A stretch of DNA of 64,000 bases from Mycobacterium sherrisii (GCF_002102355.1 NZ_LQPT01000028.1:1-64000); one strand, 5' to 3'. Numbered from the stretch's first letter, positions 8,483 through 19,237 are shown. Program-made: numbers and translations. The notes: generated by a model from the letters alone, not told the origin.

Positions 8483-9145
8483 CTACTTCGAGTCGGTGTC
8501 GCCGATCAGCAGTCGCACGGCCAGGTCCAGCCGCTTGCTGACATCGGTCGCCGAGGCCCGCCGGGTCAGCCAGGCCAGCAGGTTGGACAACCACACGTCG
8601 GAGATCACCCGGGCGATGTGGTACTGGTCCTCGGTCGGTTCACCGTCGCTCATCGCGCGCGCGAACATGCTGTCGATGAGCTTCTCCACCTGGTCGACCT
8701 CGCTGGCCGCCGACGCGTCGGCGAAGACGTAGGCACGTGTCATCGCCTCGGTGAGTAACGGATTGCGCTGCATCGCCCGGTTGAGCTTGCCGACCATGAA
8801 ATTCAGCCGCTGGAACGGGGTGCCGCCGGTCATCGAGGAGCGATCGGTCTTGGCGTCGATGCGGCTGAATTCCCGGCCCAGGGCCGAGACCAGCAGGTGC
8901 ACCTTCGACGGGAAATAGCGGTACAGGGTGCCGACGGCCACGTCGGCCCGGTCGGCCACCGCCCGCATCTGGACAGCCTCGTACCCGCCCTTCGACGCGA
9001 TGGCCATCGTCGCGTCCAGGATGCGTTTGCGGCGCTCCCGTTGTGCCTCCGAGCCGAGTTCGGACTCGGCGAGAACGGCCACGTTCATGACCTCGCGCGG
9101 CTGCGAGTCAGAGACGTGGCCCTCGTTGACGTTCGTTGGCGACAT
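8483..9145 (-). CDS. kstR: KstR, TetR-family repressor of cholesterol catabolism
   Basis: The protein is about 220 residues. The DNA-binding block ADRADVAVGTLYRYFPSK and the ligand-domain text are almost identical to M. tuberculosis KstR (Rv3574). KstR represses the cholesterol regulon and is released by 3-oxo-cholest-4-en-26-oyl-CoA-type ligands. I chose the ATG at 9145 because AAGAGGAG lies about 11 bases upstream. The shorter start at 9088 (MNVAVLAES) matches the commonly annotated 199-residue form and cannot be excluded. A perfect KstR box at 9287-9300 is shared with the divergent fadE34, so the gene is probably autoregulated. Confidence 0.95.
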   Translation of the reverse strand: MSPTNVNEGHVSDSQPREVMNVAVLAESELGSEAQRERRKRILDATMAIASKGGYEAVQMRAVADRADVAVGTLYRYFPSKVHLLVSALGREFSRIDAKTDRSSMTGGTPFQRLNFMVGKLNRAMQRNPLLTEAMTRAYVFADASAASEVDQVEKLIDSMFARAMSDGEPTEDQYHIARVISDVWLSNLLAWLTRRASATDVSKRLDLAVRLLIGDTDSK

Positions 9146-9286
9146 CTGACGGGTTGCTCCTCTTGCGGGCGGTTCGTTCGCAAACGATACGCAAGCCGAA
9201 TGTGAATTTCCCACCTCCGTTCCGCCGGGCCAGCGACCTGTCCTGCTGCGATGGCGTTCGACTTGAGGGTCGTTCGCTGGCACTAT

Positions 9287-9300
9287 TAGAACACGTTCTA
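9287..9300. promoter_or_regulatory. KstR operator (kstR / fadE34)
   Basis: TAGAACACGTTCTA is a perfect 14-base palindrome matching the KstR motif TnnAACnnGTTnnA. It sits in the divergent promoter region between kstR and fadE34. Confidence 0.93.
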
Positions 9301-9356
9301 GTCTGCAGTAGTGCCCCTAACGGTCACGCTGAATCCAGTACACGGAGGGCCTCCAG

Positions 9357-11507
9357 GTGGTAGCGACCGTCACCGACGAACAGTTTGCGGCGCGCGAGTT
9401 GGTTCGCGACTGGGCCCGTAACACGACGTCCGGTCCGGGCGGGACCGCGGCGATCCGCGCGGTAGAGCAGGGTGATGCCGACGCGTGGCGACCGGTGTTT
9501 GCTCGGCTGGCCGACCTCGGGTTGTTCGGGGTGGCCATCTCCGAGGACGCCGGCGGGGCCGGCGGCAGCGTCGAGGACCTGTGCGCGATGGTCGAGGAGG
9601 CGGCCAAGGCGCTGGTCCCTGGGCCGATCGCGACCACCGCGCTGGCAACACTCGTTCTCACCGACCCGGAGGTGCTGTCGGGGCTGGCCTCCGGCGAGCG
9701 TTTCGCCGGGCTCGCGCTCGAGGGCGCCGCGCGATTCGACGGCGCCTCGGTGTCGGGAACGGTCGACTTCGTGCTCGGCGGCGCCGCCGGGGGGCTGCTG
9801 CTGTTGCCCGCCGCCGAGCAATGGGTGCTGGTCGACACCGCCGCCGACGGCGTCACCGTCGAGCCGCTGCAGGCCACCGACTTCTCCCGGCCGCTGGCGC
9901 GTGTGGTGCTGTCGTCGGCGCCGGCCACGCCGATCGACGTATCGCGCGAGCGCCTCGAGAACCTGACCGCGACGGTGCTGGCGGCCGAGGCGGCCGGGAT
10001 CACCCGCTGGTCGCTGGACACCGCCGTCGCCTACGCCAAGGTGCGCGAGCAGTTCGGCAAGCCGATCGGCAGCTTCCAGGCCATCAAGCATCTGTGTGCG
10101 GAGATGCTGTGCCGCGCCGAGCAGGCCGAGGTGGCCGCGGCCGATGCGGCGCGCGCGGCCCGCGAGTCCCCGGATTCCGAAGACGCCCGGCAGTTCTCCA
10201 TCGCTGCTGCCCTGGCAGCGAGCGTCGGCATCGCCGCGGCCAAGGCCAACGTGAAGGACTGTATCCAGGTTCTCGGCGGCATCGGCTGCACCTGGGAGCA
10301 TGACGCACATCTGTACCTGCGCCGCGCGCACGCGATCGGCCGGTTCCTGGCTGGATCGCAACGCGGCCCCGAGCGATGGCTCCGCCGCGTCACCGCGCTG
10401 ACCCAGGACGGGGTACGGCGCCGCCTGAGCATCGATCTCACCGAGGTCGAGAGCCAGCGCGCCGAGATCGCCGCGGCGGTCGCCGAGATTGCCGCACTGC
10501 CAGTCGAGAAGCGGCAACTTGCGCTGGCCGAAGCGGGATTGCAGGCGCCGCACTGGCCCAAACCCTACGGGCGTGCCGCCGCTCCGGCAGAACAGCTGCT
10601 CATCGATCAGGAACTGGCCGCCGCCGGCGTCGAACGGCCCGACCTGGTGATCGGCTGGTGGGCGGCACCGACCATCCTCGAGCACGGCACACCCGAGCAG
10701 GTGCAGCGATTCGTGCCGGGCACGCTGCGCGGCGAATTCCTTTGGTGCCAACTGTTTTCCGAGCCCGGGGCGGGCTCCGACCTGGCGTCGCTGCGCACCA
10801 AAGCGGTGCGCACCGAAGAGCCGGGTGACGGCTGGTTGTTGACCGGGCAGAAGGTCTGGACGTCTGCGGCGCACAAGGCCCGCTGGGGCGTGTGCCTGGC
10901 GCGCACCGATCCGAACGCCCCGAAACACAAAGGCATCACTTATTTTCTGGTCGACATGACCTCGCCCGGCATCGAGATCCGGCCGCTGCGGGAGATCACT
11001 GGCGACTCGCTGTTTAACGAGGTGTTCCTGGACAACGTGTTCGTGCCCGACGAGCTCGTGGTCGGTGCGGTCAACGACGGGTGGCGGCTGGCCCGCACCA
11101 CCTTGGCGAACGAGCGGGTGGCGATGGCCAACGGGACGGCCCTGGGCAATCCGATGGAAGACCTGCTAAAGCTTTTGGCGGCGCGGGATCTCGACGTTGC
11201 CGAACAGGACCGGCTGGCGCGGCTGATCGTGTTGGCGCAGACCGGTGCCCTGCTCGACCAGCGCATCGCCCAGCTCGCGGTGGGCGGCCAGGACCCCGGC
11301 GCGCAATCCAGCGTGCGCAAGTTGATCGGGGTCCGCTACCGGCAGGCGCTGGCCGAATTCACGATGGACGTCGCCGAGGGCGGTGGCCTGGTCCACAACC
11401 GCGCGGTGTTCGACTTCCTCAACACCCGCTGCCTGACGATCGCGGGCGGCACCGAGCAGATCTTGCTCACGGTCGCCGCCGAGCGACTGCTGGGCCTGCC
11501 GCGCTAG
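9357..11507 (+). CDS. fadE34: Acyl-CoA dehydrogenase FadE34 (ChsE3), fused two-domain form
   Basis: The protein has 716 residues, about twice a normal acyl-CoA dehydrogenase, because two dehydrogenase domains are fused. The first half ends near the block QFGKPIGSFQAIKHL. The second half has WCQLFSEPGAGSDLASLRTK, QKVWTSAAHKARWG and AGGTEQILLTVAAERLLGLP. In M. tuberculosis the orthologue oxidises the five-carbon side-chain steroid CoA thioester (3-oxo-chol-4-en-24-oyl-CoA). The GTG start has GGAGGG upstream, and the KstR box ends 56 bases before it. Its stop overlaps the convergent TetR gene by four bases. Confidence 0.93.
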   Translation: MVATVTDEQFAARELVRDWARNTTSGPGGTAAIRAVEQGDADAWRPVFARLADLGLFGVAISEDAGGAGGSVEDLCAMVEEAAKALVPGPIATTALATLVLTDPEVLSGLASGERFAGLALEGAARFDGASVSGTVDFVLGGAAGGLLLLPAAEQWVLVDTAADGVTVEPLQATDFSRPLARVVLSSAPATPIDVSRERLENLTATVLAAEAAGITRWSLDTAVAYAKVREQFGKPIGSFQAIKHLCAEMLCRAEQAEVAAADAARAARESPDSEDARQFSIAAALAASVGIAAAKANVKDCIQVLGGIGCTWEHDAHLYLRRAHAIGRFLAGSQRGPERWLRRVTALTQDGVRRRLSIDLTEVESQRAEIAAAVAEIAALPVEKRQLALAEAGLQAPHWPKPYGRAAAPAEQLLIDQELAAAGVERPDLVIGWWAAPTILEHGTPEQVQRFVPGTLRGEFLWCQLFSEPGAGSDLASLRTKAVRTEEPGDGWLLTGQKVWTSAAHKARWGVCLARTDPNAPKHKGITYFLVDMTSPGIEIRPLREITGDSLFNEVFLDNVFVPDELVVGAVNDGWRLARTTLANERVAMANGTALGNPMEDLLKLLAARDLDVAEQDRLARLIVLAQTGALLDQRIAQLAVGGQDPGAQSSVRKLIGVRYRQALAEFTMDVAEGGGLVHNRAVFDFLNTRCLTIAGGTEQILLTVAAERLLGLPR

Positions 11508-12076
11508 CCGAGATCGGCCGCGGCGGAGTGGAGTTCGCGTAACTCCTGGCAGGCCATGACACCCAGATCGCCGCTCTCGCCCGGTTCGCCCCAGCGGGCA
11601 TAGGCCTTTTTGAACGCCAGCGCCCCCAGCTCCGCGGCCAACACCGCCGTCGACTCGGGAATGCCCCGGGTCTGCAGCGCTTCGGCCATCGCCAGGGCGA
11701 GCCCAATCTGCTTGAGCGCGTTGCGTTCTTGAAGTTCGCGGCTGGGGGCGATCGCGGCCTTGAGTCGGGGCGCGAGCTCGCGGTTGAACGACGTGAAGGC
11801 CGCCGCCGCCGATTTCAGGCCCGAGCACACCGCGGTCAACGGTGTCGCGTCGGCGGGCGCCGCGGCGATGCCCTCGCGCAGTAGCTGTGCGATCGCGTCC
11901 TGACCCGCCGCCAGCAGGTCGCGCTTGTCCGGGAAATGGCGGAAGAACGTGCTCTTGGTCAGGCCGGCCCGCTCGGCGATCTGCGTCACGGTCGTCTCGT
12001 CGTATCCCTGTTCGTTGAACAGCTCGAGTGCCGCGGCGACCAGGCGTTCGCGCGCGTCGGGTTCCCAGCGGGCCAT
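11504..12076 (-). CDS. TetR-family regulator of the adjacent epimerase gene
   Basis: The protein has 190 residues. The N-terminal helix-turn-helix is visible (TVTQIAERAGLTKSTFFRHF, about residues 27-46). The C-terminal ligand domain is not recognisable by name. It is divergent from the NAD-dependent epimerase-like gene, and the 84-base gap holds three alternating copies of a 10-base half-site. That is the classic layout of an autoregulated repressor controlling its neighbour. This pair sits between the fadE34 and Rv3572 orthologues, which are adjacent in M. tuberculosis, so it looks like an insertion. A role in steroid metabolism is not shown. Confidence 0.85.
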   Translation of the reverse strand: MARWEPDARERLVAAALELFNEQGYDETTVTQIAERAGLTKSTFFRHFPDKRDLLAAGQDAIAQLLREGIAAAPADATPLTAVCSGLKSAAAAFTSFNRELAPRLKAAIAPSRELQERNALKQIGLALAMAEALQTRGIPESTAVLAAELGALAFKKAYARWGEPGESGDLGVMACQELRELHSAAADLG

Positions 12077-12103
12077 GGTCCCACGATAGTGACGCGACCA
12101 TGG

Positions 12104-12146
12104 TCCCATCACCGGTGTAGGGTGATGGGATAAAAGTCCCATCACC
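12104..12146. promoter_or_regulatory. Triple half-site operator between TetR and epimerase genes
   Basis: Three copies of the half-site TCCCATCACC alternate in orientation: 12104-12113 forward, 12121-12130 reverse, 12137-12146 forward. The last two form a perfect 10-base inverted repeat around TAAAAG. The Shine-Dalgarno sequence AAGGAG of the epimerase gene follows immediately, so bound repressor would block its initiation region. Confidence 0.75.
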
Positions 12147-12160
12147 CGAAGGAGCTGTTC

Positions 12161-13042
12161 GTGCGCGTACTCGTCACTGGAGCCAGCGGAGGGATCGGCT
12201 CGGCCGTCGTCGCGGACTTGCTCACCGCCGGCCATCAGGTCGTCGGCCTGGCGCGCTCGGAGGCCGCGGCGGCGACCGTCGCAGGCCTGGGTGCGGAGCC
12301 GCTGCGCGGCGACATCACCGACCTCGACCTCTTAGCGAAGGCGGGTACCGACGCCGACGGCGTTGTCTACCTGGCGTTCTCCCATGACTTCAGCCGTGCC
12401 GGCGACGCGATCGGCGACGAGGCCCGCGCGGTCACCGCGCTGGGCGACGCGCTCGTGGACACCGGCAAGGCGCTGGTGCTGGCCGGCGGGACTCCCGCGG
12501 TGACCGGACGGCCCAGCACCGAGGACGACCCGTTCACCACCGAGGGCCCGATGTCGGGGCGCGGCCGCACCGGCCGGGCCGTCGTCGATCTCGCTGGGCG
12601 CGGCGTGCGATCGGCCGTGGTGCGATTGCCGCGCTCAGTGCACGACGCCGGCGGGCGCTACGGCTTTGCCGGCCTGCTGATGCGGGCCGCGCAACACACT
12701 GGGGTGTCGGCCTATGTCGGCGACGGCACGCAACGCTGGCCCGCGGTGCATCGCGACGACGCGGCGAGGTTGTTCCGCATCGCCCTCGAACAGGCCCCGC
12801 CGGGCTCGGTCCTGCACGCGGTGGGCGACGAGGGGGACCCGATGCGGCGGATCGCCGAGGTGATCGGCCGCCGGCTCGATGTCCCCGTCGAACCCGCGGC
12901 GCCCGACAAATTCGGGCCGCTCGGCACAATGTTCGCGGTCGACCAGCCCTCGTCGAGCGCGCTGACCCGCCAACGGTTCGGCTGGCGCCCCACCGGCCCC
13001 AGCCTGCTCGAAGACCTGGAAACCGGCGTCATTCCGGCATGA
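12161..13042 (+). CDS. NAD(P)-dependent epimerase/dehydratase (atypical/extended SDR)
   Basis: The protein has 293 residues from a GTG start preceded by AAGGAG. The dinucleotide motif is VTGASGGIGSAVVADL at residues 4-19. The rest resembles NAD-dependent sugar-epimerase-like SDRs, with a substrate-domain block KFGPLGTMFAVDQPSSS and RFGWRPTGPSLLEDL near the end. The classical YxxxK is not obvious, so it may be a reductase or NmrA-like sensor rather than a true epimerase. It is divergent from, and presumably controlled by, the TetR gene. A palindromic terminator candidate follows. Confidence 0.8.
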   Translation: MRVLVTGASGGIGSAVVADLLTAGHQVVGLARSEAAAATVAGLGAEPLRGDITDLDLLAKAGTDADGVVYLAFSHDFSRAGDAIGDEARAVTALGDALVDTGKALVLAGGTPAVTGRPSTEDDPFTTEGPMSGRGRTGRAVVDLAGRGVRSAVVRLPRSVHDAGGRYGFAGLLMRAAQHTGVSAYVGDGTQRWPAVHRDDAARLFRIALEQAPPGSVLHAVGDEGDPMRRIAEVIGRRLDVPVEPAAPDKFGPLGTMFAVDQPSSSALTRQRFGWRPTGPSLLEDLETGVIPA

Positions 13043-13047
13043 GGGCA

Positions 13048-13069
13048 CGCGGCCCGGATCCGGACCGCG
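13048..13069. terminator. Candidate bidirectional terminator (palindrome)
   Basis: A 22-base near-palindrome (CGCGGCCCGGA / TCCGGACCGCG, two mismatches) fills the gap between two convergent genes. No T-tract follows, as is common in mycobacteria. Confidence 0.4.
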
Positions 13070-13633
13070 TCAGGAGAACGTCGTCTGCGCGCAGGTGCTC
13101 GGCGAGGTGATGTTGACCCCGGGATAGACCACCTGGATGTGGGTGCACACGATGACGTTGACATCGGTCTTGGGTTGTCCCGTCGACCAATCCGTGGAGT
13201 CGATCCGGCCGGTGCTCTGGTACTTCTCCGGCGGGCCCTCGCCGAAGTACACCGTGGTGATCTCGTCGGTGCCCATGGATTTCATCACCCGCTCGTACTG
13301 GCCGTTGGCGTGCGCGTCCAGGTAGGCCATCCGGTTGGACGAACGGATCTCGGTGGTCTGGCGCGCCCACAGGCCGGGCGGGAACCCTGTGACGCCGTTG
13401 GGTGTCTGCATGTCCGCGCCGACGTTGAAGTCGCAGTGGCCATCGGATTTGAAGCAGTTGAGGACGGCCCGCGTCTCCAGCTGGTTGGGCCCGTCCAACG
13501 GGAACAGGGTGGTGGCGGTGTTGCTCGCCGCCTCGGCAACGGGAACAGCAACGGGTACGGGCAGGGGCAGCACGGTCGACATCAGTCCGGCGGCAGCGCC
13601 GGCGATCAGCGTGCCCGTGACCGAGCGCAACAT
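13070..13633 (-). CDS. Secreted hypothetical protein (Rv3572-like)
   Basis: The protein has 187 residues. A Sec signal peptide is visible (MLRSVTGTLIAGAAAGLMST, then a Pro/Val-rich stretch ending AEA). The mature part has four Cys residues (NCFKSDGHCDF, VCTHI, STCAQ) that could form two disulfides. No function is known. It corresponds to M. tuberculosis Rv3572, which lies next to kshB (Rv3571) as here, 47 bases away on the same strand. Co-expression with kshB is possible but unproven. Confidence 0.8.
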   Translation of the reverse strand: MLRSVTGTLIAGAAAGLMSTVLPLPVPVAVPVAEAASNTATTLFPLDGPNQLETRAVLNCFKSDGHCDFNVGADMQTPNGVTGFPPGLWARQTTEIRSSNRMAYLDAHANGQYERVMKSMGTDEITTVYFGEGPPEKYQSTGRIDSTDWSTGQPKTDVNVIVCTHIQVVYPGVNITSPSTCAQTTFS

Positions 13634-13680
13634 CGGCGCTTCCTTCCGTCGAATCTCAAGGGGAGAACGTAACTGCGCGA

Positions 13681-14763
13681 CTAGTCGTCGTAGGTGACTT
13701 CTACCGAATCAGATTCCGGGTGAGATTGACAGGCCAAGATCAGCCCGTCGTCGAGATCCTGCTGCTCGAGCACGTCGTTGACTTCCATGTTCACTTTGCC
13801 GCTTTTGAGCGTGCAGGCGCATGCCCCGCAGTGTCCTTCTCGGCAGGAGAACGGCGCATCGAGGCCCTTGGCCAGCAGCACGTCGAGCAACTTGGCGTTG
13901 CGTGGCCACGACACGGTATGGGTTTCCCCGTCCAACTGCACGACGGCGGTGGCCGGCGGTTGATCGCCCGTCTCGGTGTCGTCGATTGTCACCGCGGCGA
14001 AGGGATCTGACTCCAGCGATTTGAACACCTCGATATGCACATGGGACGCAGGCACTTTCAGTGTTTCGAGCGCCTGCCGTGCGGCCTCCATGAACGGGCC
14101 GGGCCCACAGATGAAGGCGTGCCGGTCGGTGAACGGCCGGGCCAGCTTGACCAGCGCGGCAGCGCTGGGCAACCCCTGCAACGACTCCAGCCAGTGCAGC
14201 ACCGTGAGCCGGTCGGGGTGGTCGGCGGCCAGCTCGCGCAGCGCCTCGGCGAAGATCACCGAGTTCTCGTCGCGGTTGGCGTAGACCAGCGTCACCTGAC
14301 CGCTGCCCTCCGACAGCGCGGACTTGCAGATCGACATGATCGGGGTGATTCCGCTGCCCGCGGCCAATAGCAAAAAATCGTCGTCGAGCGTCTTGGGCAC
14401 GAAGTTGCCCGAGGGTGCCAGCACGTGAATCCGCATGCCGGGCTTCGCGTTGTCGCACAGCCAGTTGGATGCGTAGCCGTCGGCGGTGCGTTTCACCGTG
14501 ACCGTGAGCGCCTGGTCGGTGAACGGTGAGCTGCACAGCGAGTAACACCGCGCCACCGCCCCGGTGCGCTCGCTGGGCACCCGCAAGGTCAGGAATTGGC
14601 CCGGTGCGTAGTGCAGCCGTTCGGGCGGAATCGCGGGGTCGCCCGACGCGTCCGGCACCGCGAACACCAGGGAGCGCGCTTCGTTCGTTTCGTCGACGAC
14701 CTCGGCGATCTGCAGCTCAAGGACGTGGTCGCCCAGCGGCTCGTCCAGATCTGCTTCCGTCAA
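13681..14763 (-). CDS. kshB: 3-ketosteroid-9-alpha-hydroxylase reductase subunit KshB
   Basis: The 360-residue flavoprotein reductase passes electrons from NADH through FAD and a [2Fe-2S] centre to KshA. The order is an FAD-binding domain (RCYSLCSSPF), a nucleotide domain (LLAAGSGITPIMS, CGPGPFME) and a C-terminal plant-type ferredoxin domain with ligands CREGHCGACACTL and a later Cys (LILACQS). I chose a TTG start that has GGGAGGG upstream and matches the M. tuberculosis N-terminus (MTEA...DEPLGDHVLEL). A TTG codon at 14787 is less likely. The KstR box at 14789-14802 lies just upstream. Confidence 0.94.
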   Translation of the reverse strand: MTEADLDEPLGDHVLELQIAEVVDETNEARSLVFAVPDASGDPAIPPERLHYAPGQFLTLRVPSERTGAVARCYSLCSSPFTDQALTVTVKRTADGYASNWLCDNAKPGMRIHVLAPSGNFVPKTLDDDFLLLAAGSGITPIMSICKSALSEGSGQVTLVYANRDENSVIFAEALRELAADHPDRLTVLHWLESLQGLPSAAALVKLARPFTDRHAFICGPGPFMEAARQALETLKVPASHVHIEVFKSLESDPFAAVTIDDTETGDQPPATAVVQLDGETHTVSWPRNAKLLDVLLAKGLDAPFSCREGHCGACACTLKSGKVNMEVNDVLEQQDLDDGLILACQSHPESDSVEVTYDD

Positions 14764-14788
14764 GACCCGCCCTCCCTTTCCTGACAAC

Positions 14789-14802
14789 TAGAACATGTTA
14801 CA
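14789..14802. promoter_or_regulatory. KstR operator upstream of kshB
   Basis: TAGAACATGTTACA matches TnnAACnnGTTnnA. It lies 26 bases upstream of the chosen kshB start. Confidence 0.85.
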
Positions 14803-14856
14803 GAAAAGCCGATTTATATCGCTACCAGCCGCAGGAATACCCTGCTCGACACAAAT

Positions 14857-14870
14857 CAGAACATGTTCTA
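14857..14870. promoter_or_regulatory. KstR operator upstream of hsaA
   Basis: CAGAACATGTTCTA contains the AACnnGTT core with a nearly perfect palindrome. It lies about 50 bases upstream of the hsaADCB operon, so this divergent region has one KstR box per direction. Confidence 0.85.
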
Positions 14871-14921
14871 GTCTGCTGGGTAAGTCCAGTGGAGTAAGTC
14901 TGGCCCAGGAGGCAAACGTAA

Positions 14922-16106
14922 GTGACGTCCATTCAACAGCGTGACGCGCAGTCGGTCTTGGCGGGGATCGACGATCTGCTCCCCAAAATCCGGGAGCGCG
15001 CTCAGGCGACAGAGGACCTGCGCCGGCTGCCCGACGTGACCGTTGCCGAACTCGACGAGGTCGGCTTTTTCACCCTGCTGCAGCCCGAGCAGTGGGGGGG
15101 TCTGCAATGCGACCCCGCCCTGTTCTACGAGGCGGTGCGGCGCATCGCCAGCGCATGTGGCTCCACCGGTTGGGTCAGCTCGATCATCGGCGTGCACAAC
15201 TGGCATCTGGCACTGTTTGACCAGCAGGCCCAGGAAGAGGTGTGGGGCGAGGACCCCAAGACCCGGGTGTCGTCCTCGTACGCCCCGATGGGTGCCGGCG
15301 TCGTGACCGACGGTGGCTACCTGGTCAGCGGCTCCTGGAACTGGTCGTCGGGCTGCGACCACGCCACCTGGGCGTTCCTGGGCGGGCCCGTCATCAAGGA
15401 TGGCCGGCCCGTCGACTTCGGCAGCTTCCTGATCCCGCGCAGCGAGTACCGCATCGACGACGTCTGGCACGTCGTCGGGCTGCGCGGCACGGGAAGCAAC
15501 ACCATCGTCGTCAAGGACGTCTTCGTGCCACGGCACCGCTTCCTGTCCTACAAGGCCATGAACGACCAAACCGCCGGCGGCTACCAGACGAACACCGCTC
15601 CGGTCTACAAAATGCCCTGGGGCACAATGCATCCCACGACTATTTCGGCGCCCATCGTCGGGATGGCCTACGGCGCCTACGACGCCCACGTCGAGCACCA
15701 GGGCAAGCGGGTGCGTGCGGCGTTCGCCGGTGAGAAGGCCAAGGACGACCCGTTCGCCAAGGTGCGCATCGCCGAGGCCGCCAGCGACATCGACGCGGCG
15801 TGGCGCCAGCTGAGCGGAAATGTCGCCGACGAGTATGCGCTCTTGGCCGCCGGCACGGAGATCCCGTTCGAGCTGCGCGCCCGTGCGCGACGCGACCAGG
15901 TTCGGGCCACCGGACGTGCGATCGCCTCCATCGACCGGTTGTTCGAGGCGTCCGGCGCCACGGCGCTGGCCAACGATCAACCGGTGCAACGGTTCTGGCG
16001 CGATGCGCACGCCGGACGGGTGCACGCGGCCAACGACCCCGAGCGCGCCTACCAGATCTTCGGCAATCACGAGTTCGGGTTGCCTCCCGGCGACACCATG
16101 GTCTAG
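14922..16106 (+). CDS. hsaA: 3-HSA hydroxylase oxygenase subunit HsaA
   Basis: The 394-residue flavin-dependent monooxygenase has an acyl-CoA-dehydrogenase-like fold (group D). It hydroxylates 3-HSA to the catechol 3,4-DHSA using reduced flavin from HsaB. Visible blocks include GSTGWVSSIIGVHNWHLALF, SGSWNWSSGCDHATWAFLGG and FGNHEFGLPPGDTMV at the C-terminus. Length and text match M. tuberculosis Rv3570c (394 residues). The GTG start follows AGGAGG by about eight bases. It is the first gene of a KstR-controlled operon with hsaD three bases downstream. Confidence 0.96.
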   Translation: MTSIQQRDAQSVLAGIDDLLPKIRERAQATEDLRRLPDVTVAELDEVGFFTLLQPEQWGGLQCDPALFYEAVRRIASACGSTGWVSSIIGVHNWHLALFDQQAQEEVWGEDPKTRVSSSYAPMGAGVVTDGGYLVSGSWNWSSGCDHATWAFLGGPVIKDGRPVDFGSFLIPRSEYRIDDVWHVVGLRGTGSNTIVVKDVFVPRHRFLSYKAMNDQTAGGYQTNTAPVYKMPWGTMHPTTISAPIVGMAYGAYDAHVEHQGKRVRAAFAGEKAKDDPFAKVRIAEAASDIDAAWRQLSGNVADEYALLAAGTEIPFELRARARRDQVRATGRAIASIDRLFEASGATALANDQPVQRFWRDAHAGRVHAANDPERAYQIFGNHEFGLPPGDTMV

Positions 16107-17905
<1,799 letters not shown>

Positions 17906-17919
17906 TTCCGAGGCCGACC

Positions 17920-18486
17920 ATGACCGCCGCGCCCATCGATCCACGTACCTTCCGAAACGTGCTCGGCCAGTTCTGCACCGGGATAACGATCATCACCACC
18001 GTGCATGACGACGTTCCTGTCGGTTTCGCCTGTCAGTCGTTTGCGGCCCTGTCGCTCGATCCGCCGCTGGTGCTGTTTTGCCCCACCAAGGTGTCGCGGT
18101 CGTGGCGGGCCATTGAGGCCAGCGGCCGGTTCTGCGTCAACATGCTCACCGAGCAGCAGAAGGGCGTTTCCGCGCGATTCGGTTCCAAGGAGGCGGACAA
18201 GTTCGCCGGGATAGATTGGCATCCATCGGAATTGGGCTCGCCAATCATTGATGGCTCGCTCGCCTACATCGACTGCACGGTGTCCTCGGTGCACGACGGC
18301 GGCGACCACTTCGTGGTTTTCGGTGCGGTGCAATCCCTTTCGGAGGCACCGAAGATCAAGCCGCGACCCCTGCTGTTCTATCGCGGCGAGTACACCGGTA
18401 TCGAGCCGGACAAGACCACCCCCGCGCAGTGGCGCGACGACCTGGAAGCATTTCTCACCACCACAACCCAGGACACCTGGCTGTAG
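17920..18486 (+). CDS. hsaB: Flavin reductase HsaB (partner of HsaA)
   Basis: The 188-residue flavin reductase belongs to the FlaRed/HpaC-like family. It supplies reduced flavin to HsaA using NADH. Family features are FCTGITIITT, the flavin-site block GFACQSFAALSLDPPLVLFC and the C-terminal RPLLFYRGEY. It is the last gene of the hsaADCB run, 14 bases after hsaC. Confidence 0.95.
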   Translation: MTAAPIDPRTFRNVLGQFCTGITIITTVHDDVPVGFACQSFAALSLDPPLVLFCPTKVSRSWRAIEASGRFCVNMLTEQQKGVSARFGSKEADKFAGIDWHPSELGSPIIDGSLAYIDCTVSSVHDGGDHFVVFGAVQSLSEAPKIKPRPLLFYRGEYTGIEPDKTTPAQWRDDLEAFLTTTTQDTWL

Positions 18487-18507
18487 CGCCGCACCGGCAC
18501 CGCCGCG

Positions 18508-18984
18508 TCAGCGTTGGGTGCCGCGATAGGTTTCCTGCGGGGCTACGCCTGCGTCCGTGGTCGTTTGTGCCGGCTCGGCCGATGATGCTGGGGCGTCGGC
18601 GGCGGCTTTGTCGCCGTCGGCCTCGTGGCGGCCGTGCTTTCCGGCCTTGGGATCGATGCGGTCGGCCCGATCCCATTGCTGTTCAAGTTGTTCGCGCGAT
18701 GCCGCGGCCTCGCTTTGATGCGCGGCGGCATGTTCCTGCAACCGAGCGGCCTCGGCTGCCTTGACCTCCGCCTCGGCTTGCGCGGCGCGGGCTTTGGCGG
18801 CGGTTTCCTGGGCGAGCGCCTCGCGTCGTTCGAGTTTGGCCGACTCCAGCCGGGCCTGCTCACGAATCTGCTCGGCTTGCCGATGGCGACGACCGCGGGT
18901 GGCGTTGATGGCGACGATCACGCCGGCGATCAGCAGCAGCGCGACTACGACGGCGATCACGATCCATAAGGTGTTGTGGCTCAT
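18508..18984 (-). CDS. Membrane-anchored coiled-coil protein, unknown function
   Basis: The protein has 158 residues. One N-terminal transmembrane segment (about residues 6-27, WIVIAVVVALLLIAGVIVAI) is followed by RGRRHRQAEQ and then a long Ala/Glu/Arg/Gln-rich region predicted to be a coiled coil. The C-terminal tail is Asp/Ala/Thr-rich and probably disordered. The N-terminus is likely short and outside, with the coil in the cytoplasm, by the positive-inside rule. I do not recognise the function. It converges on hsaB and lacks a KstR box. Confidence 0.7.
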   Translation of the reverse strand: MSHNTLWIVIAVVVALLLIAGVIVAINATRGRRHRQAEQIREQARLESAKLERREALAQETAAKARAAQAEAEVKAAEAARLQEHAAAHQSEAAASREQLEQQWDRADRIDPKAGKHGRHEADGDKAAADAPASSAEPAQTTTDAGVAPQETYRGTQR

Positions 18985-19237
18985 CAGGGGCTCCGATATC
19001 TGTGCGGCGGCGTGGCTTTACCCCACTCGGTTCCCCGTGTACGACACGCCTGAAACAAGACCGCGGGTGCCCGGGTGAGGGTGCCCGGTGGCCCGTCGAG
19101 GGGTCGGGCCACCGGGCCGATCCGGTACGGATCCCCGTATTAGACATATATCAAACAAACTCACGATGTGCGATGCCCCGGGCAGTCGCCGCAGGCGCGC
19201 CCGGCCCGCCGCTTCGGCGTTCGGCCAGAATGGACGG
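18985..19237. other. Intergenic region between divergent genes
   Basis: These 253 bases lie between the coiled-coil gene and nat and contain no convincing gene or KstR box. The only AT-rich patch (TATTAGACATATATCAAAC, near 19138) could hold a promoter. Confidence 0.3.

Noticed and set aside
8483-9283. Full-length open frame of kstR up to 9283
   Set aside because: The extra N-terminal residues have no family match and the strong ribosome site points to 9145.
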